From assembly GCA_032718475.1 (NCBI GenBank), contig JAUCBJ010005586.1:1-49361 (forward strand): DNA of 49,361 nucleotides. The letters run 5' to 3'. The notes beneath the pieces were generated by a model, which saw only the letters and a list, made by a program, of their open reading frames with translations, was not told the origin of the DNA and did no database searches. The first letter of the stretch is position 1, and each line of letters opens with the position of its first letter. A program made the position numbers and the translations under genes. Positions 9,040-16,531 of the stretch are shown piece by piece. Source of the DNA: Nemertoderma westbladi (taxonomy: Eukaryota; Xenacoelomorpha; Nemertodermatida; Nemertodermatidae).

Positions 9040-11126
9040 GTATCCCCAGCGGCGTGCGATCGAGCAGAGAGAAGCAGGTCGACGTCGCGAGAGGGCGGAC
9101 GAAGCGTCGAGCCCGATCAGAAGAGGGAAGAAGAACAGTGGAGTTTAACCGGGAGGTCGACGAGAGATCTCACGAGCGGGAATACTGCACTGAGAGGAGA
9201 AGAAGAGAAGACAGCAGAAGAAGTATCGCCGCGAACGACAGGAGAGCGAGGACGGATAGCGAGCCGTCGGTAGTCGAGATGAAAAGAGAGAGTCGGTGGG
9301 GTCGAACTTCGGGAGATTGCCGTCGTCCCGGAGAGACGCGACCTAACGAGACGCGTTACGCGTCGAGAGAGGGGTACGCGATGTACCGGCACGTAGACGA
9401 GAGTGGTGGAGAGGGTCGAAGAGAAACTTTCCGACGGGATATACCTACGGATCGAGAGTACGGTAACCGCAGGGAGGATTATTCGAGAAGAATAAACTTC
9501 AATCCTGAGCAATACATACAGACTGTAGGACATACTGTAGGCCTTACTGCACATACCATAGGCCATGCTGACAGGAATAATGTAGGCGAGAGGATAGCGC
9601 GGACAAAGGAATTAAACCCGGAAGTCGCGGAGTATATACCGGCAGGTAGGCCAGAAGCTGATAGGCCTATACCGGTACCAGTGCAGCAGTATGACTACAG
9701 CATGAAAGGATATAACATATACCCAGGGGAGGGGGGAATTATTGCGGATAGGTGCATGGGCCCCAATATATTGACATCAACCCCAATACCAAACATACCG
9801 GTGGGGGGGGGGGGGGGACAGGGTGACATTCCCCCATCGCAATATCAACAATATACCCCGATAGGAGCAAGGACAACGAGACCATTGGATGAAAATAGGT
9901 CGTGTGACACAGAAATATGGAGGGGGCCGCTACCCCCAATGATATACCCAAGCCATAGAAAGGCAGAAAATAGAACGAGCGGACCGCACCCAACAGGAGG
10001 AACTATACAACATCCATCGAATCCATTGGAAGCGCAGGCGATGGGGATGGCCACATTGATCGATGCATTAAAAACAAGGATCGAATTACCACCCGTGGAA
10101 CCATTCAAATTCGATGGGAGTAGGCCGGAAGAATATCTCCAGTTTCGGCGTATGTATAGCAATGAAATACTAACAAAGAACTTAACGCAGGCGGAGTGCC
10201 TAAAGTATTTGCAAGTATACACAGGAGGCCCAGCATACGACATCGTGAGGCAATATCAGGGCATAGAGGGCGGCTTCACGACAGCATGGCGGGCACTGGA
10301 CAGGGAATACGGACACCCGGCCAAGATCATCAGGCAGACCCTGAGAGGCATAACATCGGGTGGCCTACAGGATAATCCCGTTAGCATTAAGACATTTGCC
10401 AACAAGGTCAAGAAGGCGCTGATCGTGTTAAAGACGCTAGACGCGCCATACGAACTCAACGCGTCCAACAACATCACCACGATAGCGCAGGCACTACCGA
10501 TGTGGTTGCGCAACAAGTGGAGGAAAATCGCTTTCTCCACTCGAGATAGGAAGGGTGCGGAACCGGGTTTAGAAGAAATGTCGAGCTTCTTAAACTACGA
10601 AGCTGAACTAATAACCGACCCAGTCTATAGCGAAGATAGCCTGGGGAAGGGACCGAAGACGGATTACCATAGACCGAAACCAGAGCACAATACATCAAAC
10701 GCATTACCGAGGCTCAGGCAATCACTGCCATATGCAGCGACGCAGGGGACTGCAAGTCCACAGGTAGCCGAAAGTAAGACCACACCATGGAACGGACAGG
10801 GGAACAATAACAACACGAATAAATATAACCCCAGTACGTCCAGTAGGCCGAATCCAAACAATAAGAATAGTAGGGACTTTGGCACAAACGCAGCTGCGAT
10901 ACGCGATGCACTGTATAAGGAGGGCTACGACCCAAAGAGCAAATGCCAGCTACATACAAATGCGCTTCATCAAACCATGAACTGCAGGTACTGGCAAGCG
11001 CTATCTAGGCAAGATCAGATAGATTATGCGGTGAGCAACAAGATCTGCTCGCGATGTGTGATGAGTGGACATAGAGCTAGGGAATGCAAGGAGAAGCCGG
11101 TCAAGTTCGGTCAACGAGCACAGTAG
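8874..11126 (+). CDS. BEL gag core with DUF1759-like region and zinc knuckles
   Basis: The frame is 750 codons long. Genuine coding in this frame probably begins after the G run ending at 8946, so the listed start is only a frame limit. An Arg/Glu-rich N-terminal half is followed at residues about 405-560 by VEPFKFDGSRPEEYLQFRR and later WRALDREYGHP. This is the pattern of the DUF1759 gag-related domain of BEL/Pao polyproteins. Near the C terminus are two zinc-binding motifs: a C-x-x-H...H...C variant (CQLHTNALHQTMNC) and a canonical CX2CX4HX4C knuckle (CSRCVMSGHRAREC). The product should assemble particles and bind RNA. The frame overlaps the protease frame by about 45 bases at -1. I see no X-XXY-YYZ slippery site there, and most BEL elements use one continuous frame, so I favour an indel. 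Confidence 0.85.
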   Translation: MWRVGGGATGAPQRGVSGERGGGGAESVPQLSVDNARAESGKPQHPATESNRGIVSIPSGVRSSREKQVDVARGRTKRRARSEEGRRTVEFNREVDERSHEREYCTERRRREDSRRSIAANDRRARTDSEPSVVEMKRESRWGRTSGDCRRPGETRPNETRYASREGYAMYRHVDESGGEGRRETFRRDIPTDREYGNRREDYSRRINFNPEQYIQTVGHTVGLTAHTIGHADRNNVGERIARTKELNPEVAEYIPAGRPEADRPIPVPVQQYDYSMKGYNIYPGEGGIIADRCMGPNILTSTPIPNIPVGGGGGQGDIPPSQYQQYTPIGARTTRPLDENRSCDTEIWRGPLPPMIYPSHRKAENRTSGPHPTGGTIQHPSNPLEAQAMGMATLIDALKTRIELPPVEPFKFDGSRPEEYLQFRRMYSNEILTKNLTQAECLKYLQVYTGGPAYDIVRQYQGIEGGFTTAWRALDREYGHPAKIIRQTLRGITSGGLQDNPVSIKTFANKVKKALIVLKTLDAPYELNASNNITTIAQALPMWLRNKWRKIAFSTRDRKGAEPGLEEMSSFLNYEAELITDPVYSEDSLGKGPKTDYHRPKPEHNTSNALPRLRQSLPYAATQGTASPQVAESKTTPWNGQGNNNNTNKYNPSTSSRPNPNNKNSRDFGTNAAAIRDALYKEGYDPKSKCQLHTNALHQTMNCRYWQALSRQDQIDYAVSNKICSRCVMSGHRARECKEKPVKFGQRAQ
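9803..9817 (+). repeat. Poly-G tract (15 G) in gag core ORF
   Basis: Encodes glycines within GGGGGQGD. It is a slippage-prone site; the frame stays open across it in this sequence. Confidence 0.9.
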
Positions 11127-11632
11127 GGGCGAAGAAGAGAGGAACGGTGTTACTTGGGGTAGTACCCGTACGAGTGATTGGAGAAGGCAATCGATCAGTA
11201 ACAACACTAATGCTGGTTGATAGTGGAGCTGCCTTCACATTAGTCGAGGATTGGGTGGCCGAAGAAATAGGATTGAGAACGAGGCCAAGCAGAATGGCGG
11301 TAACAACCATCTCCAGCAAAGATGAGGTCCTGGAGATGAGAACCGGACGGTGCACCATCGCAGCAATAGCACCAGGATGCGACTATGGGGCTAGCATCGA
11401 CCCCATCCAAGTGATAGAGTCAATAAACATCAATGCCAGACGGCCAACCAACATCGAGATCGAACAATATAAATTTCTGGACGATATTGACTTCTCAATC
11501 CCAGATGTGGACGTTAGGAAGGTATCCATCATAGTAGGAATGGACTGCCCAACGGCCCACGAAAGAATGCAAACGGTCTTCGGCGAAGACAAGCAGTCTG
11601 ACCCGGTGGCAATACTGACACCATTCGGGTAG
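11081..11632 (+). CDS. BEL pol: retropepsin-like aspartic protease (DUF1758-like)
   Basis: This frame carries the aspartic-protease signature MLVDSGAAFTLV, with the catalytic Asp in DSGA, followed by hydrophobic strands and a later IIVGMD segment. It matches the DUF1758/retropepsin domain of BEL/Pao polyproteins. The enzyme cuts the gag-pol polyprotein inside particles. The frame opens at 11081 and the first ATG is at 11084, but in an intact element this would be an internal part of gag-pol. It ends at TAG 11630-11632, immediately followed in the same frame by the reverse-transcriptase reading. The family usually has a Trp codon at this point, so the stop looks like a single-base nonsense change. 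Confidence 0.85.
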   Translation, partial: GMQGEAGQVRSTSTVGAKKRGTVLLGVVPVRVIGEGNRSVTTLMLVDSGAAFTLVEDWVAEEIGLRTRPSRMAVTTISSKDEVLEMRTGRCTIAAIAPGCDYGASIDPIQVIESININARRPTNIEIEQYKFLDDIDFSIPDVDVRKVSIIVGMDCPTAHERMQTVFGEDKQSDPVAILTPFG

Positions 11633-12961
11633 ATGCTAAGTGGCCCAATCAAGAGCAAGATACCATTTAGGATGTCGGAGACATCAGGATGCATGTTCGC
11701 GGGAACTATGCAGGAAATGAGTGATGAGAGAGCAGAGGAGCAACTTAAAAGACTGCTCAGACAGGATTTTGAAGGATTAAAGGAGACCGGGGTCGGGACC
11801 TCGGTGGAAGACAAACAGGCTCAGCAGAGCGTAGAGGAGTCTATGAAGTGCGACGAGGGGCGGTACACCGTAGGAATGGTATGGAAACTACCGAAGTTAC
11901 CACTGCCCGATAATAGAGGGATGGTACTCACGAGACTCTGCAAGCTGAAACAAACACTAAAACGGAGCCCCGAGAAGAATGAGTACATCCACAGAACGAT
12001 TAAGAAATACGTCGAGAAAGGATGGGCCATGGAGTTACCGGTCGACGAACCAAACACGGACAGGACATATTACCTGCCACTCCACGTGGCTTTAGACCCA
12101 AAGAAAGGTAAACTGCGGATGGTAGTTGACGCATCGGCAAAGACCAACGGAAAATGCTTAAACGACTACCTGCTAGAAGGTCCAAACATATACAACTCGG
12201 GGATAGAGGTCCTACTTAGATTTAGAAATGGGAAACACGCCTTCACGTGTGACATAGAAGGCATGTTCAACCAAGTCCGTGTAACGGAGGAAGATAGCGA
12301 CAGTCAACGCTTCTTATGGTATAACGGCGAGGAAGAACCGTCGATAATACCGGCATATAAGATGGTAGTACAAAATATGGGAGCCAAGTCGTCTTCATTT
12401 ACGACGACTATGTTAGTGAGAGATACGGTGAAGGGGAAGGAAGATAGATACAGCACTAGGGCCGTCGATATGATTCGACGCGGCTTCTACGTAGACGACG
12501 GAATGGAGTCTGGAAATACGGTTAAGGAGATACTGGACACAGGGCGTGAGGTTCGCGACATCCTAAAAGGATCCGGCTTTAACCTGACCAAATTCCAATC
12601 CAGTTCGGAAGAATTTATCAAGGCGATAGAGGACAAGAGACCAGAATCGACTATGGATAATCCCACAACAGCCAAAGGGCAGGACATGGCGAACAAGAGA
12701 ACAGAATCTCAACAGAAGGCATTGGGAATCGTGTGGAACAGAGAGACAGACGAACTGAAGTATCAGCTGAGCCAGGAGGGCGCAGACATCCACACGAAGA
12801 GGGGCTATGTGTCGTATATAGCAAGGATATACGATCCCCTAGGTCTAGCATCCCCATTATTAGTCACGGGGAAACAGATACTCAAGAGAGTATACAAATT
12901 GAAGGATGAGTGGGATGTAGACTGTAGAGGTACCAGAGGAAATCAAGAAACAGTGGAGTAA
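11633..12961 (+). CDS. BEL pol: reverse transcriptase
   Basis: Same frame as the protease, directly after the TAG. The MLSGPIKSKIPF segment is the usual link between BEL protease and reverse transcriptase. Residues about 145-175 hold LPLHVALDPKKGKLRMVVDA (fingers). CDIEGMFNQVRV holds the motif A Asp, and FYVDDGMESG at residue about 286 is the catalytic YVDD box. A thumb region with SYIARIYDPLGLASPLL is characteristic of the BEL/Pao peptidase A17-RT family. It copies genomic RNA into DNA in the particle. The frame departs from homologous reading at about 12917-12927, where coding moves by one base into the RNase H frame; the last residues before the stop at 12961 are out of register. Confidence 0.9.
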   Translation: MLSGPIKSKIPFRMSETSGCMFAGTMQEMSDERAEEQLKRLLRQDFEGLKETGVGTSVEDKQAQQSVEESMKCDEGRYTVGMVWKLPKLPLPDNRGMVLTRLCKLKQTLKRSPEKNEYIHRTIKKYVEKGWAMELPVDEPNTDRTYYLPLHVALDPKKGKLRMVVDASAKTNGKCLNDYLLEGPNIYNSGIEVLLRFRNGKHAFTCDIEGMFNQVRVTEEDSDSQRFLWYNGEEEPSIIPAYKMVVQNMGAKSSSFTTTMLVRDTVKGKEDRYSTRAVDMIRRGFYVDDGMESGNTVKEILDTGREVRDILKGSGFNLTKFQSSSEEFIKAIEDKRPESTMDNPTTAKGQDMANKRTESQQKALGIVWNRETDELKYQLSQEGADIHTKRGYVSYIARIYDPLGLASPLLVTGKQILKRVYKLKDEWDVDCRGTRGNQETVE

Positions 12962-15140
12962 GTGGACAGGAGACTTGGAGAAGATGGGAACATACAACAT
13001 GCCACGAGTGTATTTCCCAGATGGGAACATGACGAATCTGGACCTACACATGTTCTCCAATGCGTCGTTGGAGGCGTACGGAGCGGCACTCTATTTAGTA
13101 CAACGAGAGGGGGCTCACAAGCCCAGACTGGCCTTTAGCAAAGCAAAGTCAACGCCACCAGATTCAGCATCAGTTCCCAAATTAGAATTGACAGCTGCGA
13201 GACTAGGAGTTAGAGCCACAGCCTACCTAGTGGATAATATTCCCAACATAGTGGAGACACACTACTGGACGGACTCCATGGTAGTGCTTGGTTGGCTACA
13301 TAACGAAAGGACGAGATACCCAATATTCGTCGCGAACAGGGTGGACAAGATAAGGGCGACCACAGAATTGGAAAGGTGGCACTACTGCCCAACGGACGAG
13401 AACCCAGCGGACTTGTTATCAAGGGGCGTGGCACGCCACACTTTCTTAAAAAAGGAAGAATCGTGGCAACACGGGCCGCAGTTTCTGAGCGACAAGGGGG
13501 CCTGGCCGCCGATAAGAAAGGTGGACCCGGACTCAGGAGAGGTAGTGTCAGAAGCAGAAGAGGGAGATTCAGAGGGAGAACAGATATTCTCCCAGATGGT
13601 GAGGGAGATAAGGGACGTGCAACCTAAACCAGAAGAACTGTGCGATAACCCGACAGATAAACTCCTCAGCTACAGCTCTAGTTGGTATAAGACCAAGAAA
13701 TTAGTGGCGTACTGGAGAGCCTTCGGGAATTTCCTCGCGGGAGTTGGCAAAGACAAGAAGATCAGGACAACCATAGATCTGGAAGGAGCGGCCAAGGCAG
13801 TCATCCGCTATGAACAACGGAAGAACTATGGCGACGAGGTGGAACGCATCGGTAACCAACAGCACCTTCGACGGGACAGCGAGCTGATCACGCTGTCGCC
13901 ACAACTTAATGACGACGGGATTCTAGTAATGAATTCTAGGGTGGGATACAACAACAGCATAGTCGTACCACCGAAACCCATCATCATTCCCACAGGATCG
14001 CCAATAGTCCACCAGATTATCTGGGACTCCCATAAGTCGATATTGCACGGGGGCACCAACCGAACTCTCACGGAGATAAGGAGGACCTTTTGGGTCAAGC
14101 AGTTGAGGAAGAAGGTAAAAGCGGTAGTGGGGCAGTGCCAGACCTGCCGACAAGCGAAGAAGGAGCGAGCCATACAAGAGATGGCACCACTACCAGCGAG
14201 TAGAGTAAGACAGCACGACCCGCCATTTACACATTGTGGTGTGGACATGTTCGGGCCGATAAAGATCAAGGTGATGCGGCACAAGGATAAACGCTACGGT
14301 ATTATCTTTGTATGTAACAACACGCGGGCGGTAGGGATAGAACTCGCCCAAGATGCAACCGCATCAGCATTTATTAATGCATTAGAAAGATTCAGAGACC
14401 GCAAAGGTGGGACGATCGCAGTAATGTACTCCGACAGCGGAACCAACTTTGTGGGAGCAGATAACGAGATGGCAGAGGCCTTGGACATCTTGGAAGGGGA
14501 GGAAGTCAGGGCGGCCATGAGACGACGACAAGTAAAGTGGGAGAGAAGGACACCGTATGCACCACATACACTAGGATGCGTCGAGAGACTGGTGGGCAGT
14601 TCAAAGCGTCTTATGACGAAGCTAATGAACACCCACATGCTCACTGAGGACGTCTTAAGGACAGTGCTTGCGAAGTGTGAGGGGATCATTAATAGCAGAC
14701 CGCTATATCCGGAGAATGATTACCCTGAGTCATTAGATGTGCTGACACCCAGCCATTTTCTAATGGAAAGGCCAGTGACCATCGATATGCGGGGTGTAGA
14801 CCCAGATGACATACATTCCCGCCAGAGTTGGAAGGTCGCTAAAGCAATAAGCGCAGAGTATTGGAGGAGGTGGGTTGAGGAATACCTACCCACGCTTCAC
14901 AAAAGAAGCAAGTGGAGGAAGTCAAATAGGGAGTTAAGAGAGGGAGATCTCGTAATCTTTACGGATGATACTATCATCAACAACCAGTGGCGGTTGGCGA
15001 GAGTCGTGGGCACTTACTCCGATGAGGACGGAAGAGTCCGATCGGTAGAAGTGCGGATAGGTGGAAAGATTGGTGCGAAAGACAGAAAAACCTACAGGAG
15101 AGCTGTAGGGAAATGCTGTCTATTAGAAGGGGCACCTTAG
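12921..15140 (+). CDS. BEL pol: RNase H, integrase and C-terminal DUF5641-like domain
   Basis: Homologous reading starts about 12921; the first ATG is at 12975. Numbering from that ATG, RNase H comes first, with LHMFSNASLEAYGAALY at residues 24-40, then PKLELTAA and YWTDSMVVLGW. The first catalytic Asp is replaced by Asn29 (AAT at 13059-13061), which should cripple RNase H. Integrase follows: an HHCC zinc domain (HKSILHGG ... CQTC) at about 345-395, then the DDE core with GVDMFGP, SDSGTNF and the Glu in CVERLVG, all present. The C-terminal NQWRLARVVG segment fits DUF5641, usual at the end of BEL/Pao integrases. The ORF ends at TAG 15138-15140 with no env-like frame directly after. Confidence 0.9.
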   Translation, partial: TVEVPEEIKKQWSKWTGDLEKMGTYNMPRVYFPDGNMTNLDLHMFSNASLEAYGAALYLVQREGAHKPRLAFSKAKSTPPDSASVPKLELTAARLGVRATAYLVDNIPNIVETHYWTDSMVVLGWLHNERTRYPIFVANRVDKIRATTELERWHYCPTDENPADLLSRGVARHTFLKKEESWQHGPQFLSDKGAWPPIRKVDPDSGEVVSEAEEGDSEGEQIFSQMVREIRDVQPKPEELCDNPTDKLLSYSSSWYKTKKLVAYWRAFGNFLAGVGKDKKIRTTIDLEGAAKAVIRYEQRKNYGDEVERIGNQQHLRRDSELITLSPQLNDDGILVMNSRVGYNNSIVVPPKPIIIPTGSPIVHQIIWDSHKSILHGGTNRTLTEIRRTFWVKQLRKKVKAVVGQCQTCRQAKKERAIQEMAPLPASRVRQHDPPFTHCGVDMFGPIKIKVMRHKDKRYGIIFVCNNTRAVGIELAQDATASAFINALERFRDRKGGTIAVMYSDSGTNFVGADNEMAEALDILEGEEVRAAMRRRQVKWERRTPYAPHTLGCVERLVGSSKRLMTKLMNTHMLTEDVLRTVLAKCEGIINSRPLYPENDYPESLDVLTPSHFLMERPVTIDMRGVDPDDIHSRQSWKVAKAISAEYWRRWVEEYLPTLHKRSKWRKSNRELREGDLVIFTDDTIINNQWRLARVVGTYSDEDGRVRSVEVRIGGKIGAKDRKTYRRAVGKCCLLEGAP

Positions 15141-16194
15141 GGTGGAGTTAGAGTGTAGTTTAGTCGTCCAAGTTTGGACTGAGGGGGGTGGGATTGAGGG
15201 CGAGACGCCCTCCCCACACATAAAAATGAAAAATAAAATAAATAAAAATTAGAGTTAGTTAGTTAGGAGTTAGTTAGAAGGTACGTAGTACCTAGAGTTA
15301 GTCGGTTAGAAGGTACGTAGTACCTAGAGTTAGTTAGTTAGTTAGTTAGTCAGTTAGAAGGTACGTAGTACCTAGAGTTAGTTAGTTAGTTAGTTAGTCA
15401 GTAAGAGGGTACGTAGTACCGTTAGTTAGTGGAGTTAGAGTTAGTAAGAGGGTACGTAGTACCGATAGTTAGTGAAGTTAGAGAGTAGTAAGAGGGTACA
15501 TAGTACCGTTAGTAGAGTTGGAAGAGTAGTAAGAGGGTACGTAGTACCGTTAGTGGAGTTAGAGAGTAGTAAGAGGGTACGTAGTACCGATAGTTAGTGG
15601 AGTTAGAGAGTAGTAAGAGGGTACGTAGTACCGTTAGTAGAGTTAGAGTAAGAGTTAGAGGGTACGTAGTACCGTTAGTTAGTTAGAGAGTAGTAAGAGG
15701 GTACGTAGTACCGATTAGTAAGAGAGAGAGGTAGAAGGGTATACATAGTATAGATATTAGTTAGTAGTTAGTAGCGAGAGGGGGGCATATGAGTACAGTT
15801 GGATAGATCGTGCAGGCCACGAGACATATACTGCTGTACTGCACAGGCCCATAGCGTAGGTCAGAATGTGGATTATGAAATAGAATAATCCATAAGCAGT
15901 AAATAGTAGAAATATATTAGAAATAAAAATAGAATAAATAGGGCTAAGAAAATTACAAATTATGGTAACAGGAGGGAAATTATTCTGGAACATAATTAAA
16001 GCAACGGACAGAAATTGCAAATAAGGTACATTTGTTAGCTACAAAATTAAGTAATAGAAATTAGGCTAAAAGGGCGTAGTTAGATAGAAAATAGGCCATT
16101 ATCGGACCATACAGACCATCCTAACTGCATCACTCACTTATATTGCGCCTTGGTAAGGCACCACCTTATAGGTGAGCGATCGGAGGAGTTCGAA
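15141..16194 (+). other. Non-coding spacer between pol and the extra ORF
   Basis: A 1.05 kb stretch inside the BEL element. It contains the GTTAG-rich tandem region (15250-15775), then AT-rich sequence with no open frame on the plus strand. GGTAAGG at about 16152 and a nearby TATAG/GTGAGC could be splice-like sites giving a subgenomic RNA for the next ORF, but this is weak. Confidence 0.5.
15250..15775 (+). repeat. Iterated GGTACGTAGTACC hairpin motif, 11 copies
   Basis: The 13-base motif GGTACGTAGTACC (5-bp arms GGTAC/GTACC, GTA loop) starts at 15280, 15312, 15360, 15408, 15451, 15495 (CATA variant), 15536, 15576, 15620, 15661 and 15700. A decayed twelfth copy lies near 15738. Spacers are GTTAGTTAG/AGAGTAGTAAGAG repeats, giving a period of about 32-48 bases. 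The regular placement between pol and the extra ORF suggests a cis element or a minisatellite. Confidence 0.9.
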
Positions 16195-16528
16195 ATGGCG
16201 GGAAAACTGATCAGAAAGAGAAAGGCGGAGTCAGGAGGAAAGGAGATACTGGTGGATTTCACCAAGAGGCATCCGGAAGAGAAGACGAGAGGATACTACG
16301 AGAGGTTGGAAAAGGGTCACGCGGCACGAGCGCTGCAGGACCACTTCCGGGAGATGCACGAACAGTGGCTGGTCGGGACCTACAGGACGCCAACACTTCC
16401 ACTACGTGGTGAAAGGGGACGAGGCAAAGTTCGGGATTCCGAAGTACCCGAGGGAGTCGCCGAAGAAGGATTGGAAGAGATTCATAGAGTCCGTCAACAG
16501 GGGAGGATATATGATCCTAGGCGACGAG
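16195..16528 (+). pseudogene. N-terminal part of the extra BEL ORF (frame-broken)
   Basis: The ATG at 16195 has G at -3 and G at +4. A basic and acidic N-terminal reading (KLIRKRKAESGG ... YYERLEKGHAARALQ ... HEQWLVG) runs in one frame to about 16380. Homologous-looking coding then continues one base over as HFHYVVKGDEAKFGIP ... RGGYMILGD, ending at TGA 16529-16531. The next ORF continues in that same frame directly after the TGA. I therefore read 16195-18736 as one former gene with one frame change and one stop. The WKRFIESVNRGGYMIL stretch would be the strand leading into the first exonuclease motif. No signal peptide is seen. Confidence 0.55.
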
Positions 16529-16531
16529 TGA

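Noticed and set aside
6572-9566. Long minus-strand frames opposite the BEL gag
   Set aside because: They are composition shadows of the purine-rich coding strand: low-complexity Ser/Leu/Pro and no domains.
11081-11126. Programmed -1 frameshift between BEL gag and protease
   Set aside because: No heptameric slippery sequence is visible in the overlap and related elements use one frame; an indel is simpler.
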